Assembly: GCA_030151255.1 (NCBI GenBank)
Contig: JASLED010000003.1
Span: forward strand, 1-18,910
DNA: 18,910 bases
Source of the DNA: Flavobacterium sp.
GTDB taxonomy: Bacteria > Bacteroidota > Bacteroidia > Flavobacteriales > Flavobacteriaceae
Direction of reading: 5' to 3'
The notes under the pieces are model-generated. The model saw only the letters and a program-made list of their open reading frames with translations, was not told where the DNA came from and made no database searches. Made by a program: the position numbers and the translations under genes. Positions 7,080-15,264 of this stretch are shown here, in pieces (the first letter of the stretch is position 1; each line of letters starts with the position of its first letter).

Positions 7080-8273
7080 CTATACGTTTAATTCTTTTTG
7101 CACTTCGTCTAAAGCTTCTAAAATCATTGCACAACCTTCTCTAATTTCGTCTTCACTAATGGTTAGAGGAGGAGTGATTCGAATTGCTTTACCTTCGAAT
7201 AAAAGCCAGAACAAAATTAGTCCTTTTTCTTGACATTTAAGAATCACTTTATTTGTTATGTCTGCACTCAAAGTCATTGGAGCTAACATTAATCCACGAC
7301 CTCTAATGTCTGAAATTAAAGGGTGTATTAGTAAACTTCTAAAAAGTTTTTCTTTTTCTAAAGTTTGCTCCATTATGCCTGTTTCAACTAATTCTTTTAG
7401 AGTAGCCAAACTTGCTGCTGCAATTACAGGATGACCTCCAAAAGTAGTAATATGACCAAATTTAGGGTTGTCGTATAGCATATCCATATGCTCATCGCTA
7501 GCGGTAAACGCACCAACTGGCATTCCGCCTCCCATACCTTTTCCCATAACAATAATGTCTGGAACCACATCGTAATTCTGAAAACCAAATAATTTCCCAG
7601 TTCGTCCAAATCCAGGCTGAATTTCGTCCACAATCATCAGTGCGCCAACTTCGTTACATTTTTTTCTTACTTTAGATAAAAATCCGTCAAAAGGCTCCAC
7701 AAATCCAGCTCCACCTTGAATGGTTTCTAGAATAATTCCTGCTGTTTTTGTTGTTATTTTTTCTAGATCTTCAACACAGTTAAAATGAATAAAATCTACG
7801 TCGGGCAATAAAGGTCTGAAAGCTCTTTTGCGTTCTTCAAATCCCATAACGCTCATAGATCCCATTGTATTGCCATGATAAGCATTAAAGCAAGAAATTA
7901 GTTGACTTCTTCCTGTAACTCTTTTAGCTAATTTTAGGGCTCCTTCTGTTGCTTCTGTACCAGAGTTTACTAAGTAAGTTTTGTTTAATGGCGCCGGAAT
8001 ATTTTCGGCTAATATTTTACAAAACTCAACAGCTGGATCTTGAATATATTCACCGTAAACCATTACGTGAGAATATTTGTCAAGTTGCTCTTTAATAGCG
8101 TTGTTTACTTTTGGATGCTGATGACCTAATGTACAGGCAGAAACACCTGCTACAAAATCTAGGTATGCTTTTCCGTTTTTATCGTATATATATGATCCTT
8201 TTGCATGCGAAACTTCCATTGCTAAAGGATTAGGTGATGTTTGTGCTTGATAGTTAAAAAAATCTTCTTTCAT
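7080..8273 (-). CDS. Class III PLP-dependent aminotransferase
   Basis: A 397-residue enzyme of the acetylornithine/ornithine aminotransferase fold group. Visible marks are NSGTEATEGALKLA (103-116) for phosphate binding, YHG (132-134) stacking on PLP, ETIQGGAGF, IVDEIQPGFGRTGK with Asp216, the PLP Schiff-base Lys245 in VMGKGMGGGMP, and TTFGGHPV. C-terminal IRITPPLTIS is typical. Substrate cannot be fixed from sequence: acetylornithine, ornithine, 4-aminobutyrate and lysine enzymes share these motifs, and no arginine or lysine pathway gene is adjacent. It starts 5 bp after the ostA-like gene, so the two are almost certainly co-transcribed. I recall the same pairing in related genomes, but this says little about the substrate. 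Confidence 0.9.
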   Translation of the reverse strand: MKEDFFNYQAQTSPNPLAMEVSHAKGSYIYDKNGKAYLDFVAGVSACTLGHQHPKVNNAIKEQLDKYSHVMVYGEYIQDPAVEFCKILAENIPAPLNKTYLVNSGTEATEGALKLAKRVTGRSQLISCFNAYHGNTMGSMSVMGFEERKRAFRPLLPDVDFIHFNCVEDLEKITTKTAGIILETIQGGAGFVEPFDGFLSKVRKKCNEVGALMIVDEIQPGFGRTGKLFGFQNYDVVPDIIVMGKGMGGGMPVGAFTASDEHMDMLYDNPKFGHITTFGGHPVIAAASLATLKELVETGIMEQTLEKEKLFRSLLIHPLISDIRGRGLMLAPMTLSADITNKVILKCQEKGLILFWLLFEGKAIRITPPLTISEDEIREGCAMILEALDEVQKELNV

Positions 8274-8278
8274 TAGGT

Positions 8279-9931
8279 TTAAAAAGCTTTTTTAGGTTGT
8301 TGTTTTTTTGTTATTGTTGCAGGAAGTGCGGGTAATGTTTCTTTTTGCACTTCCATTGGTTGCTGCGCTTCTTTTTGTTTTTGCAACCTGTCTTCTTTAT
8401 TGTCTATTTCGTCCTGAATTTCTTCATCACTAAATATTTCTTCCAGAGAATTTATCTTTTCGTCTCCTCGCCAAATAAAATCTTTGAGCAGCCTGGCGTT
8501 TTCAGGTAATTTATCTTCTGGATATAGTTCACTTGAAGGAGATACAAAAAGGGTTACACTTCCTATTTGTCCATTGTCGAACATAACATTTATATGGCTA
8601 CAAATTCCTTTGTCTATTCCAATTAATTCATTTTTTTCGTTATAGGCATAGTAAATCATTTCAGCATTTTTAATTAAATCTAATTCTGATAATTTACTGT
8701 CTTTAAATTTACCATATAAGTTAACACCTTTTACTTGATTATAGCCGCTGCCAAGCGTATCTTTTTCAATAATAAAAGCATTGTTTAATACTTTTAAAGA
8801 ATCGACCTGATTGGTTATTAAATTATTCAATAAATGCATCACATCTCCTGTAATTTGGCTTTCGTCTTTCCAAAGTACTGGTTGACCTATCATTTGGGTT
8901 AATCCTAATTTTTCGCTCCAATGTATCGAATCTGCTTTTCCGCTCATACTATCCCTAAAAATCCGAGCATCTTTAAAACCTCTAATTATTCGATTTTTTT
9001 CAGGCCCTGTAAGCATAATTTTTTTGGCATGAAAATAAACAGAATCCTTTTCTTCAGTAAGCATACTTACCAATGCTTTTTTAGTTACATACATCGAATC
9101 TTTTGCTTTGAAAAGCTCTGCGTAGTGCCCTGTAATTTTTGCTTTGTTAATGGTATCTGTTATTCGTACATGGTTGGTGGCTGAGGCAAATTCTTTTCCT
9201 TTGTTGTAGTAGATAGAGTCACCTTCAATTTTCCGTTTGTCATACCAGATGTAGGAGTTTTTGACCATTTTTCCAATATCATTCTTTACATCGTAATAAC
9301 CGTTTTCTGTATAAATGTAATCTTCTTTACTTTTAATTGTTGAGGGGCCAAAAACATAGGCATGTTCTGGTGCTTCGTAAAAATCCAAATGATTTGATTT
9401 TACTACTGTTCCTTGTGTAGTAGTAATGGTAACGGCTGTGAAAAATTGAAATTTCTTTTCGGTTAAAAAATATTTACCTGATTTACTTTTTAATACATTT
9501 CCTTTATTGATAATTGTTCCAGGTGTGTTGTAATAAATCAGTTGTTCGTTTCTGTTGAAACGAAGTGTGTCGGTTTCTAAAGTAGAATCAGGAGAACGCA
9601 CCACTACATTTCCTTCGGCATAAGCAAAACCATTTAATGCGTTGTATTCCGCAAATTTACTATCCATAAAAAGGGTATCGCCCTGATTCATTCTAACATC
9701 TCCTAAAAGTTTGATGTAGTTTTCTTTTTCAAAATAATAAGCTTTATTACAACTGAGTAAAATACCGTTGTGTTCAGCAGATATATTTCCTCTCAGAATA
9801 GTAGCATCTGGCAATTCTGCCTGATTTCTATCTGAAAAATCTGCATGATGAATAATAATTTTGTTTTTATCTTGGCTATACGTAGAAAAACTAAATAAGA
9901 AAAGTAGTATAAAGAAATATAGTGTTCTCAA
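8279..9931 (-). CDS. OstA-like protein (LptA/LptD N-terminal family)
   Basis: A 550-residue secreted protein. Residues 1-19 (MRTLYFFILLFLFSFSTYS) are a signal peptide. What follows is a long series of short beta repeats of the OstA/LptA jellyroll type, with recurring phrases such as LRGNISAEHNGILLSCNKAYYF, LLGDVRMNQGDTLFMDS and AYAEGNVVVRSPDSTLETD, ending in a polar Gln/Lys-rich tail. LptA-family proteins bridge the periplasm and carry lipopolysaccharide to the outer membrane; at 550 residues this is far longer than classical LptA (about 185), the form normal in Bacteroidota. The start is TTG, and the in-frame stop at 9947-9949 (minus) excludes a longer start. An LptF/G permease and LolA are encoded on the other side of the window. 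Confidence 0.85.
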   Translation of the reverse strand: MRTLYFFILLFLFSFSTYSQDKNKIIIHHADFSDRNQAELPDATILRGNISAEHNGILLSCNKAYYFEKENYIKLLGDVRMNQGDTLFMDSKFAEYNALNGFAYAEGNVVVRSPDSTLETDTLRFNRNEQLIYYNTPGTIINKGNVLKSKSGKYFLTEKKFQFFTAVTITTTQGTVVKSNHLDFYEAPEHAYVFGPSTIKSKEDYIYTENGYYDVKNDIGKMVKNSYIWYDKRKIEGDSIYYNKGKEFASATNHVRITDTINKAKITGHYAELFKAKDSMYVTKKALVSMLTEEKDSVYFHAKKIMLTGPEKNRIIRGFKDARIFRDSMSGKADSIHWSEKLGLTQMIGQPVLWKDESQITGDVMHLLNNLITNQVDSLKVLNNAFIIEKDTLGSGYNQVKGVNLYGKFKDSKLSELDLIKNAEMIYYAYNEKNELIGIDKGICSHINVMFDNGQIGSVTLFVSPSSELYPEDKLPENARLLKDFIWRGDEKINSLEEIFSDEEIQDEIDNKEDRLQKQKEAQQPMEVQKETLPALPATITKKQQPKKAF

Positions 9932-9947
9932 GTCTCTATTTTTTTGT

Positions 9948-9955
9948 CAAATTTA
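9948..9955 (-). promoter_or_regulatory. Putative -7 element for the ostA-like operon
   Basis: Minus-strand TAAATTTG fits TAnnTTTG and lies 16 nt before the TTG start, implying a leader of about 10 nt. No clear -33 TTG was found. Confidence 0.45.
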
Positions 9956-10015
9956 AACAAAATATTATGAAGATAGATTTGCCTTAAGAATAAATTATGG
10001 ATGAGAGATAAGAAT

Positions 10016-10045
10016 AAAAAAAAACACTTCCGAAGAAGTGTTTTT
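10016..10045 (-). terminator. purA terminator with cUUCGg tetraloop
   Basis: An 11-bp perfect stem (10020-10030 with 10035-10045) encloses a 4-nt loop. In the purA transcript (minus strand) the tip reads CACUUC-UUCG-GAAGUG, the extra-stable cUUCGg tetraloop, followed by a U run from the A tract at 10016-10024. It begins 4 nt past the purA stop codon. Confidence 0.92.
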
Positions 10046-10048
10046 ATA

Positions 10049-11320
10049 TTATTTTACAATTGTTTGTGTTCTATCTGGACCAACAGACACTATTTTTACT
10101 GGAACACCTACGTGTTTTTCAATAAATTGAATGTAAGTGGTTAATTCTGATGGTAATTGATCATAGGATGTTAATCCTGTTAAATCAGCTTTCCAACCTT
10201 TTAGTTCTTCGTAAATTGGTTCAACATTGTTTGGTTCAATGTTGTATGGTAAATAATTGATTTCTTTTCCTTTGTAGTTGTATTTTGTACAAACTTTTAA
10301 TTTTTCAAAACCAGATAGTACGTCTGCTTTCATCATATAAAGTTCTGTTACACCATTTACTTCTACAGCGTATTTTAAAGCAACAAGGTCTAACCAACCA
10401 CATCTGCGAGCACGTCCAGTAACCGAACCGAATTCTCTACCAACAGATGCCATAGTAGCTCCAACTTCATCTTCTAATTCTGTTGGAAAAGGACCACTTC
10501 CTACACGTGTAGTATAAGCTTTGAAAATACCAAATACTTCTTTTACTCTGTTTGGAGCAATACCTAAACCTGTGCAAGCTCCGGCAGCAGTTGTATTTGA
10601 AGAAGTAACGAATGGATACGTACCAAAGTCAATGTCTAATAAAGACCCTTGAGCACCTTCTGCCAAGATAGATTTTCCTTCTTTTAGCGCATTGTTTAAA
10701 TATTCTTCGCTATCTATAAATGTTAATTTTTGTAATTCTTTCACAGCGTGGAAAAATTCTTCTTCCATTTCAGCAAGATTATATTGCATTTCTACATCGT
10801 GAAATTTAATCATTGCTTCGTGCTTGTCTGCTAAATTACGGTATCTTTGCTCAAAATCACCCAATTCAATATCTCCAATACGAAGTCCGTTTCTACCTGT
10901 TTTGTCCATATAAGTTGGACCAATACCTTTTAATGTAGAACCGATTTTTGCTTTTCCTTTTGATGTTTCAGAAGCTGCATCAAGAAGACGGTGAGTAGGT
11001 AATATTAAATGTGCTTTTCTAGAAATTAATAAGCGATTTACGATATCGATATTGAATTTCTCTAAACCTTCAATTTCTTTAATAAAAACAACAGGGTCAA
11101 TAACTACACCATTTCCAATGATGTTGATTGCGTTTTTGTGAAAAATTCCAGATGGGATTGTTCTTAATACGTGTTTAATTCCATCAAATTCTAAAGTGTG
11201 TCCAGCATTTGGGCCACCTTGAAATCTTGCAATGATGTCGTATTTTGAAGTAAGGACGTCTACAATTTTTCCTTTTCCTTCATCTCCCCATTGCAATCCA
11301 AGTAGTAAATCTACTGCCAT
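10049..11320 (-). CDS. purA: Adenylosuccinate synthase
   Basis: A complete 423-residue enzyme that uses GTP to join IMP and aspartate, the first step from IMP to AMP, in the cytoplasm. The N-terminal signature LLLGLQWGDEGKGKIVD carries catalytic Asp13 and the GDEGKGK P-loop (12-18). FQGGPNAGHT with the catalytic His follows, then TLKGIGPTYMDKTGRNGLR, EGAQGSLLDIDFGTYPFVTSSNTTAAG, and the GTP-base region (TGRARRCGWLDLVALKYA, and VGPDRTQTIV at the end). Length matches the family. It lies 26 bp downstream of the fur-like gene and is probably co-transcribed with it. Confidence 0.97.
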   Translation of the reverse strand: MAVDLLLGLQWGDEGKGKIVDVLTSKYDIIARFQGGPNAGHTLEFDGIKHVLRTIPSGIFHKNAINIIGNGVVIDPVVFIKEIEGLEKFNIDIVNRLLISRKAHLILPTHRLLDAASETSKGKAKIGSTLKGIGPTYMDKTGRNGLRIGDIELGDFEQRYRNLADKHEAMIKFHDVEMQYNLAEMEEEFFHAVKELQKLTFIDSEEYLNNALKEGKSILAEGAQGSLLDIDFGTYPFVTSSNTTAAGACTGLGIAPNRVKEVFGIFKAYTTRVGSGPFPTELEDEVGATMASVGREFGSVTGRARRCGWLDLVALKYAVEVNGVTELYMMKADVLSGFEKLKVCTKYNYKGKEINYLPYNIEPNNVEPIYEELKGWKADLTGLTSYDQLPSELTTYIQFIEKHVGVPVKIVSVGPDRTQTIVK

Positions 11321-11346
11321 TATTATAGTGTTGTTAAGTTGTTGAA

Positions 11347-11823
11347 TTAGTTGTTTGTGCTAGAATCTGTATCATTTTCTTGTTTGTCAGATTTTCTAAC
11401 GCCGTAGAAATAAAGAGAATGATTGTGAATCTCAATATTGAAGATATCTTCAATTGTTTTTTTAATTGTTTGAATACGAGGATCACAAAACTCTACCACT
11501 TCTCCTGTATCTGTAAGGATAATGTGATCGTGTTGTTTATCAAAGTATGACTTTTCGTAGTGTGCTTGGTTTTGCCCAAACTGATGTCTGCGTACTAAAC
11601 CACACTCTAATAGAATTTCTATAGTATTATATAGCGTAGCTCTACTAACACGATAGTTTTTGTTTTTCATTTTGATGTACAAAGATTCAATATCAAAATG
11701 TTCTTCGCTATCGTAAATTTCTTGCAGAATAGCATAACGTTCAGGAGTTTTTCTATGTCCTCTGTCCTCTAAAAATTTTGTAAAAACGTTTTTTACTATT
11801 TCTTGATTATTTTCGCTTCCCAT
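11347..11823 (-). CDS. Fur-family transcriptional regulator without the usual CxxC zinc motif
   Basis: A 158-residue Fur-family repressor: N-terminal winged helix (RGHRKTPERYAILQEIY, then YRVSRATLYNTIEILLECGLV) and C-terminal metal/dimerisation domain. Candidate regulatory-metal ligands are kept: His42, His88, Glu90, His98, Asp99, His100, Glu111 and the HNHSLYFYG segment (His133, His135). Against E. coli Fur HDHLICLDCG, this protein reads HDHIILTDTG (98-107), so both cysteines of the first structural-zinc pair are Leu103 and Thr106. Whether it senses iron, zinc or peroxide cannot be decided. The gene is divergent from tpx across 241 bp, which suggests but does not prove a PerR-like role. It leads into purA. 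Confidence 0.9.
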   Translation of the reverse strand: MGSENNQEIVKNVFTKFLEDRGHRKTPERYAILQEIYDSEEHFDIESLYIKMKNKNYRVSRATLYNTIEILLECGLVRRHQFGQNQAHYEKSYFDKQHDHIILTDTGEVVEFCDPRIQTIKKTIEDIFNIEIHNHSLYFYGVRKSDKQENDTDSSTNN

Positions 11824-11840
11824 AACTAAATACTAAAGGG

Positions 11841-11848
11841 CAAATATA
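11841..11848 (-). promoter_or_regulatory. Putative -7 element for fur-purA
   Basis: Minus-strand TATATTTG fits TAnnTTTG and lies 17 nt before the ATG. No -33 TTG is seen at standard spacing. Confidence 0.5.
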
Positions 11849-12036
11849 AAGGTATTTTTTCTTGTAATAAAATTAATTCTCAATATCTATTATAAGGATA
11901 AGTTTTGCTAATTTTTTTTAGGTTTTAGAAATGATTTTATCTGTTTTTTCGATAACAAAAAAAAGGTAAAAGCAATGAAAATACTTTTGCTAAAATTAGT
12001 AGCTACTTGCACTAAGTATAATTGGTGTTTTTTTTC

Positions 12037-12044
12037 TATTTTTG
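12037..12044 (+). promoter_or_regulatory. Putative -7 element for tpx
   Basis: TATTTTTG fits TAnnTTTG, 20 nt before the tpx ATG. The nearest TTG (12022-12024) is only 12 nt upstream, closer than normal. A second consensus-like TACTTTTG lies at 11982-11989. I saw no convincing Fur or PerR box in the 241-bp divergent region. Confidence 0.45.
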
Positions 12045-12064
12045 TGTAACTAAAAAATATTATT

Positions 12065-12562
12065 ATGGCAACAGTTACTTTAAAAAATAATCCTTTTCAC
12101 ACAATTGGCGAATTGCCAGCAGCAAATACGAAAGCACCGAGTTTTTCTTTAGTAGGAACGGATTTATCTGTAAAAACGTTAGAAGATTTTGCAGGTAAAA
12201 GAGTTGTATTAAACATTTTTCCAAGTGTTGATACACCAACTTGTGCAACTTCTGTACGTAAATTTAATGAAGAAGTTTCTAAATTAGACAACACAGTAGT
12301 TTTATGTATTTCTAAAGATTTGCCGTTTGCGCAAAATCGTTTTTGTGGGGCAGAAGGATTAGATAACGTAGTAATGTTGTCTGACTTTAGAGCTGGTGAG
12401 TTTGGAAAAACTTACGGTGTAGTATTTACTGATGGTCCGTTAGAAGGATTGTTATCTCGTTCTGTAGTTGTAATTGACGTAGAAGGAAATGTAGTATATA
12501 CAGAGCAGGTTGCTGAAACAGCAGACGAACCAAATTACTCAAATGTATTAAACTTATTGTAA
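12065..12562 (+). CDS. tpx: Thiol peroxidase (atypical 2-Cys peroxiredoxin)
   Basis: A 165-residue cytoplasmic peroxiredoxin of the Tpx class that reduces hydrogen and organic peroxides with electrons from thioredoxin. Peroxidatic Cys60 sits in SVDTPTCATSVRKFN, resolving Cys94 in NRFCGAEGLDNV, with Thr57 before Cys60 and Arg131 (LLSRSVVVID) completing the active site. Both cysteines and overall length agree with E. coli Tpx (Cys61, Cys95). N-terminal TLKNNPFHTIGELP is typical. It is divergent from the fur-like gene, so shared oxidative or metal regulation is plausible. Codon use is normal. Confidence 0.96.
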   Translation: MATVTLKNNPFHTIGELPAANTKAPSFSLVGTDLSVKTLEDFAGKRVVLNIFPSVDTPTCATSVRKFNEEVSKLDNTVVLCISKDLPFAQNRFCGAEGLDNVVMLSDFRAGEFGKTYGVVFTDGPLEGLLSRSVVVIDVEGNVVYTEQVAETADEPNYSNVLNLL

Positions 12563-12568
12563 TACATT
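12542..12568. repeat. Inverted repeat over the tpx stop codon
   Basis: Arms AATGTATTA (12542-12550) and TAATACATT (12560-12568) pair perfectly around a 9-nt loop that ends at the stop codon. It lacks a T tract, so at best it is a weak terminator or 3'-end stabiliser. Confidence 0.5.
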
Positions 12569-12585
12569 AATTTAAAAAGTTTTGA

Positions 12586-12653
12586 GAAGATATTTTTAGA
12601 GAATTTTGTTAATCTAATCTTTAAAGTTAGCAATGTTCTTTAGAAATATCTTC
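12586..12653 (+). repeat. Long imperfect hairpin between tpx and ftsK
   Basis: Eighteen-nt arms 12586-12603 and 12636-12653 pair throughout in RNA, with two G-U pairs. The 32-nt interior holds a further small hairpin (CTAA/TTAG around CTTTAAAG, about 12614-12630). No T run follows. It could be the processed 3' end of tpx mRNA, a leader element for ftsK, or a decayed small mobile repeat. Confidence 0.6.
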
Positions 12654-12666
12654 TACATTTAGTACA

Positions 12667-12693
12667 TTGGCTCAAAAGATAAAAAGTATTTTG
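12667..12693 (+). promoter_or_regulatory. Possible promoter for the ftsK-lolA-lptFG-ribBA operon
   Basis: TTG (12667-12669), a 17-nt spacer and TATTTTG (12687-12693), one base short of TAnnTTTG, end 18 nt before the GTG start of ftsK. Confidence 0.35.
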
Positions 12694-12711
12694 TCAAATT
12701 AAGATTCTAAA

Positions 12712-15249
12712 GTGGGAAAAGAAAACACATCAACAAAGAAAAAAACAACAAAAGTTGAAGACAAAAAATATGATACATCTGTATTAAAAAACAGTCGATT
12801 TTTATTTTCGATACTGTTGATGATTACAGGTATAGCATTGTTAATTAGTTTTCTATCGTATTTTATTACCGGAATAAGTGATCAAAGTAATTTAACTGAA
12901 TTTGGTAATCGAGATGTTGAAGTATACAATTGGTTGGGTAAATTGGGCGCTTATTTAGGTCATGTTTTTATCTATAACGGATTTGGGATTGCGTCTTTCT
13001 TTTTTGCAAAGTTGCTTATTCAAAGTGGTATTTATGCTTTTTTTGGCATCGCATCAAGACGAATTAAAAAAATGATTTTTTGGGATTTGTTTGCCATGTT
13101 GTTAGTTTCTACCTTTTTTGGATTCTTTTCAGACATCAATCCATTATTAGGCGGAACTATTGGTTATGAAATAAACTTGTATCTAACAGATTATTTAGGA
13201 ACCATTGGTGCAGCATTGCTTATTGGATTTATTACTTTAGTATTCTTTTTGTTTCGTTATAAATTATCGCCAACAAAAATTAGAGAAGGAATTTTAACAA
13301 CGCCAAGTTTTTTAGGTGGAATTTTTGGAGGTAAAAAAGATGATGCTAAAGTTTTTGATGCTGTTAATGCATTTGATGCTACTCAGCCAGAAAAAGAAAA
13401 GTCTGACATTAAAGTAAAGGAAACTACCTTTGAAAACGAAATAAAGATTGAAAATGATTTAGTAGAAGCTGCTTTGCAAAGCGAAACTAAAGTGGAAGAA
13501 ATTGAGTTAGAAACAAAAACAACAGCCACTAATCTTTTAGTAGATCAAAAAAATATAAAACCAACTATTAATCATAGTTCAGAATTAAACATAAATCAAA
13601 CGGTTAGAGAAATTGATCAAACCATTACAAAAACAACAATTGTTGAAAATAATGGCGATTTTGTGATCGAAGCCGCTCAAGAAGAGAGTACGTTAGAAGA
13701 AAATTTAGCAGCTAAGTTAGTGCAAGATTTTGGTGAGTTTGATCCAACTTTGGAGTTATCTAACTTTCAATTTCCTTCTATCGATTTGTTGAAAGATTAT
13801 GGAACGGGAAGTATTACAATTAATCAAGAAGAATTAGAAGAAAATAAAAATAAAATTGTAGATACACTTAGAAACTACAAAATAGATATTGCACAAATTA
13901 AAGCAACCGTTGGTCCAACGGTAACTTTGTATGAAATTGTACCAGAAGCCGGAATACGTATTTCTAAAATTAAAAACCTTGAAGATGATATTGCATTGTC
14001 TTTAGCAGCTTTAGGTATTCGTATTATTGCGCCAATTCCGGGACGAGGAACTATTGGTATAGAAGTGCCAAATACAAAACCTTCTACTGTTTCTATGCGC
14101 AGTGTTATTGCATCGCCAAAATATCAAACTGCAGAAATGGAATTGCCAGTAGCGTTAGGAAAAACTATTTCCAACGAAACGTTTGTGGTTGATTTAGCTA
14201 AAATGCCCCATTTATTGATGGCAGGTGCAACAGGACAAGGAAAATCAGTTGGATTAAATGCAGTGCTTACTTCGTTGTTGTACAAAAAGCATCCCGCAGA
14301 AGTAAAATTTGTGTTAGTTGATCCGAAAAAAGTAGAGTTAACGCTATTTAATAAAATTGAGCGCCATTACTTAGCTAAATTACCAGATTCTGGAGAAGCA
14401 ATTATTACAGATAATACCAAGGTAATCAATACATTAAATTCATTGTGTATTGAAATGGATAATCGTTATAGCTTGCTAAAAGATGCTATGGTGAGAAATA
14501 TTAAAGAATACAATGAGAAGTTTAAACAACGAAGATTAAATCCAGAAAACGGACATCGATTTTTACCTTACATTGTTTTGGTTATTGATGAGTTTGCCGA
14601 TTTAATTATGACGGCAGGTAAGGATGTAGAAACACCAATTGCTCGTTTGGCTCAGTTAGCTCGTGCTATCGGAATTCATTTAATTGTAGCCACTCAACGT
14701 CCGTCTGTAAATGTAATTACAGGTATTATTAAAGCCAACTTTCCGGCGCGTATTGCATTTAGAGTAACTTCAAAAATTGATTCTAGAACTATCCTAGATC
14801 AACAAGGTGCAGATCAATTAATCGGAAGAGGAGATATGTTATATACGCAAGGTAATGATTTAGTACGTGTGCAATGTGCTTTTGTAGATACGCCAGAAGT
14901 TGAAAAAATTACTGAGTTTATAGGTTCTCAAAAAGCATATGCAGATGCGTATTTGTTGCCAGAATATGTTGGTGAAGAAAATAGCACTATTCTTGAAATT
15001 GATGCAAGTGAGCGCGATTCTTTATTTAGAGATGCCGCCGAAATTATTGTAACAGCTCAGCAAGGATCGGCCTCATTATTACAACGAAAATTAAAATTAG
15101 GATATAATCGCGCAGGTCGAATTATAGATCAATTAGAAGCAGCAGGAATTGTTGGCCCGTTTGAAGGGAGCAAGGCTCGCAGTGTTTTACTTCCTGATTT
15201 AGTAGCTTTAGAGCACTTTTTTAGAAATGAACAAAATGAAATGTTTTAA
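12712..15249 (+). CDS. ftsK: FtsK/SpoIIIE DNA translocase
   Basis: An 845-residue, membrane-anchored, ATP-driven DNA pump that clears and aligns chromosome termini at the division septum. Four hydrophobic membrane segments lie at about 29-53, 84-113, 121-140 and 162-182. A charged, low-complexity linker runs from about 186 to 350. The motor domain follows: an alpha part (about 365-475), Walker A GATGQGKS (505-512), Walker B IVLVIDEFAD (Asp626, Glu627), and TQRPSVNVITGIIKANFPARIAFRV. The winged-helix gamma domain at the C-terminus (about 768-827, QGSASLLQRKLKLGYNRAGRIIDQLEAAG) reads chromosome polarity sequences. The start is GTG at 12712. It is first in an operon with lolA 15 bp downstream. 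I recall a diacylglycerol kinase gene between tpx and ftsK in some relatives; none is here. Confidence 0.95.
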   Translation: MGKENTSTKKKTTKVEDKKYDTSVLKNSRFLFSILLMITGIALLISFLSYFITGISDQSNLTEFGNRDVEVYNWLGKLGAYLGHVFIYNGFGIASFFFAKLLIQSGIYAFFGIASRRIKKMIFWDLFAMLLVSTFFGFFSDINPLLGGTIGYEINLYLTDYLGTIGAALLIGFITLVFFLFRYKLSPTKIREGILTTPSFLGGIFGGKKDDAKVFDAVNAFDATQPEKEKSDIKVKETTFENEIKIENDLVEAALQSETKVEEIELETKTTATNLLVDQKNIKPTINHSSELNINQTVREIDQTITKTTIVENNGDFVIEAAQEESTLEENLAAKLVQDFGEFDPTLELSNFQFPSIDLLKDYGTGSITINQEELEENKNKIVDTLRNYKIDIAQIKATVGPTVTLYEIVPEAGIRISKIKNLEDDIALSLAALGIRIIAPIPGRGTIGIEVPNTKPSTVSMRSVIASPKYQTAEMELPVALGKTISNETFVVDLAKMPHLLMAGATGQGKSVGLNAVLTSLLYKKHPAEVKFVLVDPKKVELTLFNKIERHYLAKLPDSGEAIITDNTKVINTLNSLCIEMDNRYSLLKDAMVRNIKEYNEKFKQRRLNPENGHRFLPYIVLVIDEFADLIMTAGKDVETPIARLAQLARAIGIHLIVATQRPSVNVITGIIKANFPARIAFRVTSKIDSRTILDQQGADQLIGRGDMLYTQGNDLVRVQCAFVDTPEVEKITEFIGSQKAYADAYLLPEYVGEENSTILEIDASERDSLFRDAAEIIVTAQQGSASLLQRKLKLGYNRAGRIIDQLEAAGIVGPFEGSKARSVLLPDLVALEHFFRNEQNEMF

Positions 15250-15264
15250 GATATTGATTACAAA

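Noticed and set aside
6979..7233. 84-codon plus-strand frame across the TPR/aminotransferase junction
   Set aside because: Antisense to both genes; it depends on chance openness of AT-rich DNA.
7424..7633. 69-codon frame within the aminotransferase gene
   Set aside because: It lies in another frame of the same strand inside a conserved enzyme core and has no start context or homology that I recognise.
8921..9184. 87-codon plus-strand frame inside the ostA-like gene, and similar frames at 3002-3205, 12097-12294 and 17177-17422
   Set aside because: All are antisense shadows of long, well-supported genes with no independent signals.
11824..12064. Fur or PerR box in the fur-tpx divergent region
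   Set aside because: A partial TTATAA-type match near 11890 exists, but symmetry is poor and such strings are common in this AT-rich spacer.
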